50,367 nucleotides of DNA, taken from positions 1-50,367 of the forward strand of contig CAYVUV010000004.1 in the NCBI GenBank assembly GCA_964455095.1, given 5' to 3'. Both the position numbers and the translations under genes were made by a program. A model generated the notes under the pieces. That model had not been told where the DNA came from. It saw nothing but the letters and a program-made list of their open reading frames with translations, and did no database searches. Position 1 is the stretch's first letter, and every line of letters begins with the position of its first letter. Below, piece after piece: positions 18,247 to 27,712 of the stretch. This DNA is from CAYVUV01 sp964455095 (lineage in GTDB: Bacteria > Desulfobacterota > Binatia > HRBIN30 > CADEER01).

Positions 18247-20599
18247 CCTGCGTTCCCCCGCCGCTGAGCGCATCGCCGCGCGCGATGCCGATGGAGCCGA
18301 CGGCCCCAGGGGCGAAGTGGGCGCTCGAACCGAGGGCGTCGGCGGTGAGCGTGAAGGGCGTCAACACCGCCTTCGACTGCGCGGTGCTGTCGAGCCATTC
18401 GTAGACGGCGAGGATCGACCCGTCGCTCTGCGTGCTGCCGTACTGCACGACCCAGTCGGAGCCGACGCCGTGCACCTGCGTCGTCCAACGCTGATTCGAC
18501 TTCGGCATCATCTGGTCCAGCACGCGTTCGCCGATCAATGTGCTGCCCGAGCTCGTGCGCCGGAACGCGGCAAAGTGAATCTGCCACGGCTGTGAGTGCG
18601 AGCGGGCCGAGTTCTCGGTCCACAGCGCGCCGAAGTACGTGCCGTTCCAGGCGATGTCGGGGAATTCGTCCCACAGGTATTCCTTGCTCGGGATCACCTT
18701 CGAATGGGTGCCGAGCGAGCCGTTGGGAGACAGGTATTTGGTCATCACGCCGCCGCCGCTGATCTGAATGTCCTTGACGCTCAAGATCGCGAAGCCCGTG
18801 CCGTCGAAAGCGGCGGTCGGATAGAACTGGTGCGTGAAGTCGAAGTCGACCAGGTTGAGGACCGCCCCGGCCGGGACGCCGTCGGGGCCGAGCTTGAACG
18901 CATAGCTACACGAGTGGCCTTCGCACTCGCCTTCGACCACGCCGAGGAAGCCGCCCGGGTGGCTGTCGAGGTCGCCGTCGGATTCCTGATCATACACGGT
19001 CGAGGTGAACAGGGTCGGGCCGACGATGCGCTGGCCGGACTTCACGCCATCGAGGGACAGGTTGTAGTAGTAGAGTTGCGCGCGGTCGGCGATCAGCAGG
19101 CCGTAGTGATCATCGTGCCACGCCACCATGTAGTAGTGGGAGCGGAACGAGATCTTGGGGATGTCGATCACCGCCAGCGGCCCATGCGTGAGCTGGCCGT
19201 TGAAGTTGACGTGGGCGTAGTAGAGCCGCGCGATCGAGGTGGCGTTCGGGTCCTGGCGCAGCCAGAAGATACCCCAGCCGGTCGAGGTCGGCACCGTCCT
19301 GGTCAGCCAGATGCTGCCGCCACTCTGCTGACTGATCGGCACCGCGCTGGAGATCTCCCAGGTGATACCGCCCGGGCACGTCGGGGTCGCGGTGGGCGTA
19401 TTGGTAAACGTCGGCGGCACGGTGCGCGTCACGGTCGGCGTACGCGTCAGTGATGGCGTCCACGTCGCGGTTGGTGTGCGCGTCGGCGTCGCTGTCGGGC
19501 TCGCCGTGGGCGTTCGCGTGACGGTGAACGTGGGGGTGACGGTCCGGGTCGCGGTCGGCGTCGCAGTCGGCGTGGCCGTGTTGGTCGGCGTCTTGGTCCT
19601 GGTCGCGGTGGCCGTCGGCGTCTGCGTCCTCGTCCAGGTCGGTGTCCTGGTAGCCGTCGGCGTCTTCGTCGCGGTGGCCGTCGGCGTCGCCGTCGGCGTC
19701 CGCGTCGGCGTCTTGGTTGACGTGCCAGTTGCCGCCGGCGGGAGCGTCGAGGTCGGTGTCCAGCTCGGCGTCGGGGTCAACGTCACGGTGGAGGTCTGGG
19801 TGGGGGTCTCCGTCGCCGTCGGAGTGTCGCGCGCCGTTTCGGTCGGGCTCGGGCTCGGCTCTTCGGTCCACGTCGACGTCGCCGTCGGTGTCGCGGTTTC
19901 CGTCGCGCTTGGCGCGGCCGTCTCGGTCTCGGTAGCCGTCGCCTCGGCAACCACTTCAGTCGCTGTCGGCGTTGCGGTGGGCTGGCGCCAGTTGCCGGTG
20001 CAATCGCCGAACAGCACGGCGGCGAAGTTCTCGTCATCGGCCGGCGGCACGAGCGGCGCCAGCGCGATGCTCCCGAGCTGGCATCCTCCGCCCATCAGCG
20101 GCGGTTGGTTCGCTCCCGCGCCGGACTCGGGCACAAAAGCCCAATCCGAACCACACGCGATAGCGACCGGCAGGCGGCTCCGCAGACCGGCGCGGTACTG
20201 CAGAATCCGGGCGGCATCGAGCGAGCTGACGCGGCCGTCGCCGGTCACGTCACAGGCCAGCGCCTGCATACTGTCGAACTGGCGTAAGCCGACTACGGAC
20301 TGCAGCACGAAGGCGGCGTCCAGCGAGCTGATGCCGTCGTAGAGCTCGCCGGTTTTCGAGGGCATGATCTGCCAGTCCCCCGGTTCGGCGCTGCCGATGC
20401 TGTAGCCGCCGTCGCTATCGGTCATCGCCTGCATTATCCCGGAGCCCTGCAGCTCGATGGTCACCCCGCTGACGCCCTGATCGCCCCGATAGTAGTGAAC
20501 TCGCCCCGCCACGCTGGGCGCCTCGGCCGCCGCCGCGGCGCTGCACAAGGCGAACATCACCGGCAGCAGCAATCGCAAAGACTGGGCGGGAACTCTCAT
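18206..20599 (-). CDS. Large secreted protein: SdrD-B-like, dockerin, T/P linker, propeller-like domain
   Basis: A 797-aa exported protein; MRVPAQSLRLLL is chosen as start since a signal peptide follows (to about residue 25). Residues 28-85 look like a carboxypeptidase-regulatory/SdrD-B fold (VAGRVHYYRGDQGVSGVTIE). Residues 88-150 are a classical dockerin pair (ISSLDAAFVLQSVVGLR, then CDVTGDGRVSSLDAARILQ). Residues 207-408 are a Thr-Pro-Thr-x linker. Residues 410-797 hold repeated aromatic blades (GWGIFWLRQD, GFLGVVEGE, TYFGALWTEN) suggesting a propeller. Its last 41 bases overlap the convergent UbiB gene. Ligand unknown. Confidence 0.78.
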   Translation of the reverse strand: MRVPAQSLRLLLPVMFALCSAAAAAEAPSVAGRVHYYRGDQGVSGVTIELQGSGIMQAMTDSDGGYSIGSAEPGDWQIMPSKTGELYDGISSLDAAFVLQSVVGLRQFDSMQALACDVTGDGRVSSLDAARILQYRAGLRSRLPVAIACGSDWAFVPESGAGANQPPLMGGGCQLGSIALAPLVPPADDENFAAVLFGDCTGNWRQPTATPTATEVVAEATATETETAAPSATETATPTATSTWTEEPSPSPTETARDTPTATETPTQTSTVTLTPTPSWTPTSTLPPAATGTSTKTPTRTPTATPTATATKTPTATRTPTWTRTQTPTATATRTKTPTNTATPTATPTATRTVTPTFTVTRTPTASPTATPTRTPTATWTPSLTRTPTVTRTVPPTFTNTPTATPTCPGGITWEISSAVPISQQSGGSIWLTRTVPTSTGWGIFWLRQDPNATSIARLYYAHVNFNGQLTHGPLAVIDIPKISFRSHYYMVAWHDDHYGLLIADRAQLYYYNLSLDGVKSGQRIVGPTLFTSTVYDQESDGDLDSHPGGFLGVVEGECEGHSCSYAFKLGPDGVPAGAVLNLVDFDFTHQFYPTAAFDGTGFAILSVKDIQISGGGVMTKYLSPNGSLGTHSKVIPSKEYLWDEFPDIAWNGTYFGALWTENSARSHSQPWQIHFAAFRRTSSGSTLIGERVLDQMMPKSNQRWTTQVHGVGSDWVVQYGSTQSDGSILAVYEWLDSTAQSKAVLTPFTLTADALGSSAHFAPGAVGSIGIARGDALSGGGTQVTFQRLDPPACAP
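19379..19977 (-). repeat. Thr-Pro repeat-coding low-complexity DNA
   Basis: About 600 bases of degenerate short-period repeats (ACxCCxACx type on the minus strand) encode the Thr-Pro linker of the large secreted protein. Smaller stretches at about 14045-14265 and 16376-16640 encode the linkers of the other two. On the opposite strand they create long artificial Gly-Val frames. Confidence 0.8.
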
Positions 20600-20814
20600 G
20601 ATTTCTTGCGTCCGACTGTTTCGAGCGGATCGGTCTGTACAGCCGTTATTTTTGCAACGATGGTGCCAGCTCCGAATCGGCACCGGCCGTGCCCGCAAGG
20701 CAGGGTGTGGAGCGCAGGGGGAACAGCGGAGCGCGCGCGCTCGAGACCAAGAAATGACGCTTCTCACACATGTCGCCACCGAGCGCCGCCCCTCTCCGCC
20801 TCCCCAGCCCCCGT

Positions 20815-21252
20815 TCAACCCGCGCTCTTTGGCCTCCGCCGGCGTCCAACGCGCACCATCGCGTCGGCCATCTCGGCCTTGTTGGCGAGGTCCAGGACCG
20901 CCACGGCCGCCTGCACGCGGACGGCATCGACCTCGCCGCGCAGGGCCAGGCGCAGCACCTGTGCCGCCTCGCCACTCGCCGCGCGCAGCAGCGCCATGGC
21001 GCTGCCATAGCGCCCGTGCGTCTCCGCGTCGTACGCGGCGACGAAGTGCGGTAAGGCCAGCCAACGGCGCAGGGTGTTCTCGCTGACTCCGGCGGCCTGC
21101 GCCGCATCGGCGAGTGAATCGGTGTCGAGCAGCGTCGACACCGCCGTCAGCTGCTTCGGCGTCAGGGGCTCAACCGGCGCTTCGGCCTCGGGCTCGTCGA
21201 GCAGCTCGCGCTCGCGCTCGGCCTGCTTCATCGCATCCCAGATCTTGCTCAT
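20815..21252 (-). CDS. Helix-turn-helix protein, terminase small subunit-like
   Basis: A 145-aa soluble protein beginning MSKIWDAMKQAERER with GGGGAG just upstream. Residues 31-70 form a homeodomain-like HTH (LADAAQAAGVSENTLRRWL) followed by FVAAYDAE. The second half is helical and Ala-rich (VLRLALRGEVDAVRVQAAVAVLDLANKAE). The layout resembles small terminase subunits and transposase-type HTH proteins, but no phage genes are near, so it is more likely a chromosomal DNA-binding protein. The tail is basic. Confidence 0.65.
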   Translation of the reverse strand: MSKIWDAMKQAERERELLDEPEAEAPVEPLTPKQLTAVSTLLDTDSLADAAQAAGVSENTLRRWLALPHFVAAYDAETHGRYGSAMALLRAASGEAAQVLRLALRGEVDAVRVQAAVAVLDLANKAEMADAMVRVGRRRRPKSAG

Positions 21253-21341
21253 GCTCCCCGGCCCCCCGAAATCGTCCGCGGTCCTTGTTAACAACCTGCG
21301 CCAGCTACGTAAACCAGGGAAATTCCCCCGTTCCGCTCGGC

Positions 21342-22904
21342 TCAGCCGTCGATGCGCTGGATGAAAAAGTCCTCTCCGATCCGAACCAAGCCGCTGTAGG
21401 CCGGGTCCTCGAAGAGGCTGCTGTTCGACAACGGCTCGAGCAGCAGCGCGATACGGCGACGCGCCGGCTGATCGAGCGGAATCCACAGTGTGCCAGGCGG
21501 CAGGGCCAGCTCCTGGCGACGCACGTCGATGCGATAATCGGCGTGACTCCAGCCGTGCCGGGCCGGCACCACCGACCTGGCCTCGATGCGCTGCGTCAGC
21601 ACGGCGGCTGTGGTCGGCGCGCTCGTCTCCGTGTACCGGATGCCCTGGCGGTCGAGCACGGAGCGCAGCACGGCCTGATTGGCAGTGACGGCATAGGCGC
21701 GCGGCAGGACGAGCGCGTGGCGGGCGTCCACGGCGCCGTGGTAGTCGAACTCGCGCTGCACCGACTCGCCGCCGTCCACCCGCCGCAGGCGGATCATCAC
21801 CCGCGGTTGAATCGGATCAGGCGCATAAGCCGCGAAGAGCGACACCTCTTCGCCCGCTGGCGGCGACTGCCAGGCGACCCGCGCTTGCTCGGTGAGGCGC
21901 AGGATCTCGACCCGATGGGCGCGACAGGCGGCGAGATAGGCGCTGATGCTGAGGGACTGTTTGCTGACACGGGCCCCGATGTTGCGCCAGGTCGGGTACG
22001 TGCCGGCCTTGGGGTCGAGGCGGTTCTCGACCAGGAACGAGACCGACCCGCGCATCGCCGCCGCGTTGCGCAGGTTCTTCAGCGTCAGGCCGCCGTGCGT
22101 GATCGGTTGCGCGATGTCGGTGATCTCGCCGAAGTAGTGCTGCGCCGGCAGGCCCTGGGCGTTGACCAGCGCCAGGACATCGGGCAGCAGCCGTTGGCGC
22201 CCAAATGCGGCCAGCCCGGCGTCGACGTTGGGATTGTTGGCCAGCTCGAACTGCGCCTCGACATCGGTCAGGTAGCCCTGCGCGCCGAGCGTCGAGCGCT
22301 TGAAGACGGCCGACTCGTGCACGTCGAGCACCACCGACGGCTGCCAGCGTTCCAGCGCGCCGACAATCGCCTGCGCCTCCGGTTCGCTCAGCGTGGTGAA
22401 GTTGGTGCTCAGGTTGACGCCGTGGCCGTTGACCCGCTTGCCCGTATCGTGGCCATCGGGATTGCTATTCGGGATCAGCACCAGGTCCATGCCCTCGAGC
22501 GCCGCCGACGGCGCGGCCACGACCTCGCGCGCCAGGCGCAGGATCGCTTCGGTCCCCGACGGCTCCATGCCGTGTTGCGATCCGATCACCATCGCCACCA
22601 GCCGGTCGGGCGCCGGGTGCCCATCGCGCAGCGCCGCGAGATCGCGCGAGAGCAGCAGCGCGTGCAGGGGTTGGCCGAGGGCCGAGTGCCCGATCGTCAC
22701 CAGGGCGGCGTGGGTCGGCGAGGTCGCCGCGAGCTGCCCGAGAAAGCCGGCGATCTCGGCCGAGCTGCCCAGCTGCGTGTAGCCGCTGCGCTCCAGTGGT
22801 GTCGGGACGGCGGGCGACACCACCGCCGCGCATCCGGTCGCGGCCAGCGCCGCCCAGGCGAACATCGCGTACCGCACCGCACCTCGCTCTCGCCCCCTTT
22901 CCAT
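21342..22904 (-). CDS. M14-family zinc carboxypeptidase, probable lipoprotein
   Basis: A 520-aa protein from MERGRERGAVRY. Residues 1-25 are a signal with ATGC as a possible lipobox, so it may be membrane-anchored in the periplasm. Zinc ligands His and Glu are in SQHGMEP, the third ligand His in LDVHES, and the catalytic Glu in SFLVENRLD. PNSNPDG and the Arg-Asn-containing segment RVNGHGVNLSTNF are also M14-like. A C-terminal region of about 150 residues is not catalytic. An ATG at 22928 would add eight residues. Probable role: trimming peptides or peptidoglycan stems. Confidence 0.85.
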   Translation of the reverse strand: MERGRERGAVRYAMFAWAALAATGCAAVVSPAVPTPLERSGYTQLGSSAEIAGFLGQLAATSPTHAALVTIGHSALGQPLHALLLSRDLAALRDGHPAPDRLVAMVIGSQHGMEPSGTEAILRLAREVVAAPSAALEGMDLVLIPNSNPDGHDTGKRVNGHGVNLSTNFTTLSEPEAQAIVGALERWQPSVVLDVHESAVFKRSTLGAQGYLTDVEAQFELANNPNVDAGLAAFGRQRLLPDVLALVNAQGLPAQHYFGEITDIAQPITHGGLTLKNLRNAAAMRGSVSFLVENRLDPKAGTYPTWRNIGARVSKQSLSISAYLAACRAHRVEILRLTEQARVAWQSPPAGEEVSLFAAYAPDPIQPRVMIRLRRVDGGESVQREFDYHGAVDARHALVLPRAYAVTANQAVLRSVLDRQGIRYTETSAPTTAAVLTQRIEARSVVPARHGWSHADYRIDVRRQELALPPGTLWIPLDQPARRRIALLLEPLSNSSLFEDPAYSGLVRIGEDFFIQRIDG

Positions 22905-22970
22905 GCGCCGCCGCGGGCGCGCCGTCAACCCGAGGCACCGCCCGCGCGGCAGCGATTCGCGCCCCGCACG

Positions 22971-22998
22971 TTGACGTGGCGCTGCGAGGCCTTAGAAT
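22971..22998 (+). promoter_or_regulatory. Sigma-70-like promoter of ftsH
   Basis: TTGACG (22971-22976) and TAGAAT (22993-22998) are 16 bases apart. Each differs from consensus at one base. The predicted start of transcription near 23005 lies 36 bases before the ftsH ATG, with AAAGGTGG as ribosome site. Confidence 0.6.
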
Positions 22999-23040
22999 CC
23001 AGTCACTCGGGGGCACGCACCGGAAAGGTGGCACCACGGC

Positions 23041-24885
23041 ATGGAAAAGAAACAAACCTTCTCGATCGGCTACTTCGTCCTGGCTCTCGGCTTGATGGTC
23101 TTGATCCAGAACTTCTTCGCCCCGAGCGTCAAGGAGATCAGCTATTCCGAGTTCAAGTCGCTCGTCGCGGCCGGAAAGGTCGAGAAAGTACTCATTTCAG
23201 ATACGCTGATCCGCGGCCAGTTCCGCGCCGATGACGCCGCTGCTAGCGGGGATACGAAGGCGGAGCCGGTGCGCTTTACGACCGTTCCCGTCGGCGACCC
23301 GGCGCTGGTCAAGGAGCTGCAGAGGCACGGCGTCGAGTTTCGCGGCCAATACGAGAATCCCCTGCTCGCCTCGGTGCTGTCCTGGGTGCTGCCGGCGGTG
23401 ATCTTCGTCGGCATCTGGTTCTTCGCCATGAAGCGCATGGGCACCGGCAGCGGCGTCATGGCCTTCGGCAAGAGCAAGGCCAAGATCTACGCCGAGAAAG
23501 AGACCGGCGTGACCTTCGACGACGTCGCCGGCCAGGACGAGGCCAAGGAGGAGCTACAGGAGGTCATCTCTTTTCTCAAAACGCCGGAGAAGTTCCGCGC
23601 CCTGGGCGGCAAGCTGCCGAAGGGCGTCTTGCTGGTGGGGCCGCCGGGCACCGGCAAGACGCTGCTGGCCAAAGCCGTCGCCGGTGAGGCGAGCGTGCCG
23701 TTCTTTTCGATCAGCGGCTCCGAATTCGTCGAGCTGTTCGTCGGCATGGGCGCGGCGCGCGTGCGCGACCTGTTCGCGCAGGCCCAGGCCAAGGCCCCGT
23801 GCATCGTCTTCATCGACGAGCTCGACGCGCTCGGCAAGGCGCGCGGCATGGGCGGCGGCATGGGTGGCCACGACGAGCGCGAGCACACGCTGAACCAGTT
23901 GCTGGTCGAGATGGACGGCTTCGATACCGCCAAGGGCGTCGTCATTCTCTCGGCCACGAACCGGCCCGAGATCCTCGATCCGGCGCTGCTGCGCGCCGGC
24001 CGCTTCGACCGCCAGGTGCTGGTCGATCGCCCCGATCGGGTCGGGCGCGAAGCCGTGCTGCGCGTCCACGCCAAGGGCGTCAAGCTGGCGCCCGACGTCG
24101 ACCTCGCGGTGCTGGCTCAGCGCACGCCGGGGTTCGTCGGCGCCGATCTCGCCAACGTCGTCAACGAGGCGGCGCTCCTGGCCGCGCGGCGCAACAAGCA
24201 ACAGGTCGAGATGGCCGACTTCGACGAAGCGATCGACCGCGTCGTCGCCGGGCTGGAGAAGAAGAACCGCCTCATCAACCCGCACGAGAAGCAGATCGTC
24301 GCCGTGCACGAGAGCGGTCACGCGCTGGTCGCGGCCTTCACCGAGCACGCCGACAAGGTGCACAAGATCTCGATCATCCCGCGCGGTATCGGCGCCCTCG
24401 GCTTCACGCAGCAGCTGCCCACCGAGGACCGCTACCTGATGACGCGCCAGGAGCTGGAGGGACGTATCGACGTCTTGTTCGGTGGCCGGGCCGCCGAGGA
24501 GCTGGTCTTCGGCGAGATCTCCACCGGCGCGCACAACGACCTGCAGCGCGCCACCGAAATCGTGCGCTCGATGGTGCTCGAATACGGCATGGGCAAGACC
24601 CTCGGCCCGATGACGTTTCCGCGCCAGCGGTCGCCGTTCCTCGGCCAGGTGGGATGGACCGAAGGTGGGCGCGAGTACAGCGAGGCGACGGCGCAGGCGC
24701 TCGACCTCGAAGTGAAGTCGATCATGGAGCAGCGCATGGCGCGCGTCGCCCAGTTGTTGCGCGAGAAGCGCCCGCTGCTCGACCGCATTGCGGCGCTGCT
24801 GTTGGAGAAGGAAGTCATCGAAGCCGAGCAGTTCGCCGCGCTCATCGCCAGCGACCCCGGCCCGGCGGCGCGCCAGGTAGCCTGA
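23041..24885 (+). CDS. ftsH: ATP-dependent zinc metalloprotease FtsH
   Basis: A 614-aa membrane AAA+ protease that degrades misassembled membrane proteins and some regulators. Transmembrane helices lie at about residues 7-26 and 108-126 with a periplasmic domain between. Walker A GPPGTGKT is near 200, pore loop FVGMGAARVRDLF, Walker B IVFIDELDAL, the SRH ATNRPEILDPALLRAGRFDR, and the zinc site HESGH near 423. The Gly-rich insert GMGGGMGGHDERE is normal. Length is standard. Divergent from the M14 gene, with its own promoter. Confidence 0.97.
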   Translation: MEKKQTFSIGYFVLALGLMVLIQNFFAPSVKEISYSEFKSLVAAGKVEKVLISDTLIRGQFRADDAAASGDTKAEPVRFTTVPVGDPALVKELQRHGVEFRGQYENPLLASVLSWVLPAVIFVGIWFFAMKRMGTGSGVMAFGKSKAKIYAEKETGVTFDDVAGQDEAKEELQEVISFLKTPEKFRALGGKLPKGVLLVGPPGTGKTLLAKAVAGEASVPFFSISGSEFVELFVGMGAARVRDLFAQAQAKAPCIVFIDELDALGKARGMGGGMGGHDEREHTLNQLLVEMDGFDTAKGVVILSATNRPEILDPALLRAGRFDRQVLVDRPDRVGREAVLRVHAKGVKLAPDVDLAVLAQRTPGFVGADLANVVNEAALLAARRNKQQVEMADFDEAIDRVVAGLEKKNRLINPHEKQIVAVHESGHALVAAFTEHADKVHKISIIPRGIGALGFTQQLPTEDRYLMTRQELEGRIDVLFGGRAAEELVFGEISTGAHNDLQRATEIVRSMVLEYGMGKTLGPMTFPRQRSPFLGQVGWTEGGREYSEATAQALDLEVKSIMEQRMARVAQLLREKRPLLDRIAALLLEKEVIEAEQFAALIASDPGPAARQVA

Positions 24886-24960
24886 GGGCGCGGCGCCTCG
24901 CCACGACCGTGCAATCGCTTCCCGACCCCGTTGACGCGCTGCCCGTAGCGCTCTAAGCAG

Positions 24961-26808
24961 ATGCCAACCGCGGTCGACTCTGTGCGCATTGCAGCCCTGC
25001 TCATCGCCTTCTTGCAGCTCGCTGCGCCCGCTCTGGCCCGCCCCGTGACGGTGCCGGTGGCCCTCGATCACGCCTTCCTGCGCCAGGCGCTGATCCAGCA
25101 GATCTATACCGACCCCGACCAGACCGCGCGCGTGTGGAACGACGGCTCGGGGTGCAACTACCTGACACTGTCGGCGCCGCAGGTCGACAGCGACGCCGGA
25201 CGCGTGCGCGTCACCAGCGCCGGCGAAGCGCGCGTCGGCACCGCGGTCGGCCAGCAGTGCCTGGTGTTGCTGAATTGGAAGGGCTCGGTGCAGATCTTCG
25301 AAGAGCCGCGGGTGACGCCCGGCGTCGCCGTCGTGCGCTTCGCGGTGGTCGATTCACAGTTGTTCGGCCCCAACGGTCACAAGCAGGCGACCGGCGTGAT
25401 CTGGGACTGGGTCAAGCAGTACGTCCACCCGCGCCTCGAGATGCTGGCCGTCGACCTGCAGCCCGCTCTACAGGAGCTCGGCGCCCTGCTGCCGACGGTA
25501 TTGCCGAGCGAGGACGTGCAGCGCACGCAGCAGCTGCTCGACTCGCTGACGCTGCAAGGCGTGCAGCCCACCGCCACCGGCGTCACCGCCACGCTCGCCT
25601 TCGACGTGCCCGACCGGGTCGGCAGCGAAGCGGTGGTTCCTCCCGTGCCCGAGCCGACGTTGTCGCGCGCCGAGCTCGACGCCTGGGACGCGGCCTGGCA
25701 ATCGTGGGATTCGTTCCTCGTCTTCGTGGTCAAGATCGCGGCGTTGGACAGCGGCACGGCCGAGCTGAGCGACGCGCTGTTCGAAGTGTTGATCGAGGCG
25801 CGCTACGACCTGCTCGAGGCCCTGGCGCCGACCGAGCCGCACGAGACCGACCCGGTGCTGCCGCTGTTTCTGCGCACCTGGGAGCGCCTTGCGCCGGTGC
25901 TGCGCCGGCTGAGCTCGGACCTGCCGGGTGCCGCGGCCGCACGCTACCTCGGCTTTGTCGCCGCCGGCGATGCGCTGGTTGCCATCGACGAGCTCGGCCC
26001 GGCCGTCGGCTTCGATATCTCCAGCGACGGCCTCCGCCGCCTGGCGCGTATCGTGGCTCCTGCCACCGCCGAGGATCCGGTCGAATACCGCCTCGACGTC
26101 GATCCGGTGCTGCGCCGCGCGCTCGGATTCGGCGACCCACTGCCACCGCCCGAGGAGAACCCGGACGTCGACCTGAGCGCGTGGCTGTTCAGCCGCGCCT
26201 GGGCAGCGGCCGGGCCCGACCGCGCCGCGCTCAACCGGCTCAAGAACTGGGTGCCGTCGCGCGACGAGCTCGACCAGTACCTGCCGATCGTCCGCGATGT
26301 GCTGACTGCCGCCGCGGCCCGCACACTCTCGACTCATACTCTCGCCAGCGAGTTCCACGACCTCTACCGCTGGCTCGTCCTCTCCGCCGCGTGGCAGGAG
26401 AGCTGCTGGCGGCAGTTCCTCAAGGTCGGCGGCAAAGTCTACCCGATCAAGTCGCCCGCCGGATCGGTCGGCATCATGCAGGTCAACCAGAACGTCTGGC
26501 GCGGCTTCTACGATTTGAAGGGCTTGCAGACCGACATCAGCTACAACGCCAACGCCGGCAGCGAGATTCTGCTCGAGTACCTGGTCAAGCAGGCGATCGC
26601 CAAGGGCGAGCACAAGGCGACCGGCACGGTCGACAGCTTGGCCCGCGCCACCTACGCTGTCTACAACGCCGGCCCGGGCCAGCTGCGCCGCTACCGGCGC
26701 GCCAAGGTTTCCAAACGCGAGCGCCGCGTCGACGACGCCTTCTTCCACAAGTACAAGACCGTCAAGTCCGGCGACGAGCTCGCGGTCGCCGAATGCTACG
26801 GTCGCTGA
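24961..26808 (+). CDS. Secreted lytic transglycosylase with large N-terminal domain
   Basis: A 615-aa protein with a signal peptide (to about residue 27) and a C-terminal SLT domain at about 465-590. The catalytic Glu is in AAWQESCWRQF near 480, followed by SAGSVGIMQVN-type residues (SVGIMQVN) and AVYNAGPGQLRRY, the family-1 motifs. It cleaves peptidoglycan to 1,6-anhydromuropeptides. The first 440 residues are not a recognised domain; they are rich in acidic and hydrophobic helices and include NDGSGCNYLTL. It follows ftsH by 75 bp on the same strand. Confidence 0.85.
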   Translation: MPTAVDSVRIAALLIAFLQLAAPALARPVTVPVALDHAFLRQALIQQIYTDPDQTARVWNDGSGCNYLTLSAPQVDSDAGRVRVTSAGEARVGTAVGQQCLVLLNWKGSVQIFEEPRVTPGVAVVRFAVVDSQLFGPNGHKQATGVIWDWVKQYVHPRLEMLAVDLQPALQELGALLPTVLPSEDVQRTQQLLDSLTLQGVQPTATGVTATLAFDVPDRVGSEAVVPPVPEPTLSRAELDAWDAAWQSWDSFLVFVVKIAALDSGTAELSDALFEVLIEARYDLLEALAPTEPHETDPVLPLFLRTWERLAPVLRRLSSDLPGAAAARYLGFVAAGDALVAIDELGPAVGFDISSDGLRRLARIVAPATAEDPVEYRLDVDPVLRRALGFGDPLPPPEENPDVDLSAWLFSRAWAAAGPDRAALNRLKNWVPSRDELDQYLPIVRDVLTAAAARTLSTHTLASEFHDLYRWLVLSAAWQESCWRQFLKVGGKVYPIKSPAGSVGIMQVNQNVWRGFYDLKGLQTDISYNANAGSEILLEYLVKQAIAKGEHKATGTVDSLARATYAVYNAGPGQLRRYRRAKVSKRERRVDDAFFHKYKTVKSGDELAVAECYGR

Positions 26809-26850
26809 GCCGCTTGACCCCTGCGGCGGAGCCCGTCTAGATCCTCTTGC

Positions 26851-27615
26851 ATGGGGCAACTGGACGGCAAGCGGATCATCGTCACCGGTGGCGCGAGCGG
26901 AATCGCCGCCGCGGCTGTGCGCGCCTACGCGCGCGAGGGAGCGCGCGTCGCCTCGCTCGACGTCGACGACGAAGGCGGCCGGTGCGTCGCGGCCGAGGCC
27001 GGCGAGGTCGTGCGCTACTACCACTGCGACATCGGCCGGCGCGACGAGGTCTTCGCCGTCTTCGATCAGGCGGTCGCCGCCCTCGGTGGGCTCGACGTGA
27101 TGGCCAACGTCGCCGGGGTCGAACGGCGCACGCCGGCGGAGGACATTCCGGACGACGAGTGGGACCTGGTCTTCGACGTCAACGTCAAGGGCACGTTGTA
27201 CACCAACCAGGCCGCCTTCCGGCACATGAAGGAACGCGGTGGGCGCATGATCAACTTCGGTTCCGGCGCCGCCATCCGCGGCCAGGCCGGCTCGGCGCAC
27301 TACTCGGCGTCGAAGGGCGCCGTGATGGCGTGGACGCGCACGGTGGCGCAGGAGTGGGCGAAGTACGGCATCACGGTGAACTCGATCGTGCCGGCGATCT
27401 GGACGCCGATGTACGACGCCTGGCGGGCGCGCATGTCGGACCAGGAGCGCATGATCCACGACATGGCCATGCAGCACGTCGTTCCACTCGGCGGCCGCCT
27501 CGGCGATCCCGACCATGACATGGCCCCCGTTCTGGTCTTCCTCGCCAGCGACGCCCCGCGCTTCATCACCGGCCAGGCCTTCGCCGTCGACGGCGGCATG
27601 ATCATGCTGGGTTAG
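26851..27615 (+). CDS. Short-chain dehydrogenase/reductase
   Basis: A 254-aa classical SDR. The cofactor loop is TGGASGIA near residues 12-19, Asp in SLDVDD near 37 favours NAD over NADP, NVAGV matches NxAG, and the catalytic Ser-Tyr-Lys is GSGAA...YSASK near 150. The C-terminal FITGQAFAVDGGMIMLG is typical. It probably oxidises or reduces a hydroxyl on a lipid or xenobiotic substrate, unidentified. Start follows the transglycosylase by 42 bp. Confidence 0.93.
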   Translation: MGQLDGKRIIVTGGASGIAAAAVRAYAREGARVASLDVDDEGGRCVAAEAGEVVRYYHCDIGRRDEVFAVFDQAVAALGGLDVMANVAGVERRTPAEDIPDDEWDLVFDVNVKGTLYTNQAAFRHMKERGGRMINFGSGAAIRGQAGSAHYSASKGAVMAWTRTVAQEWAKYGITVNSIVPAIWTPMYDAWRARMSDQERMIHDMAMQHVVPLGGRLGDPDHDMAPVLVFLASDAPRFITGQAFAVDGGMIMLG

Positions 27616-27712
27616 AGTAGCGCGGTGAGTGGCCCTCGTTTGTCGCCTTCCAGGCTGAGAGGCGACGGCGGGTCGCCAATCGCCCTCCTGCTTGGTCGGC
27701 AGGTACGCTTCG

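Noticed and set aside
19379..19977. Short-period repeats as a possible CRISPR array
   Set aside because: Units are a few bases long, encode Thr-Pro in frame, and lack constant repeats with unique spacers. No cas genes.
19362..20342. 326-aa plus-strand frame rich in Gly-Val repeats
   Set aside because: It is the antisense of the Thr-Pro linker in the 797-aa secreted protein; the repeat composition keeps the frame open. No start signal or domain.
21114..23234. 706-aa plus-strand frame
   Set aside because: Antisense to the M14 carboxypeptidase and running into ftsH; Arg-rich with no motif.
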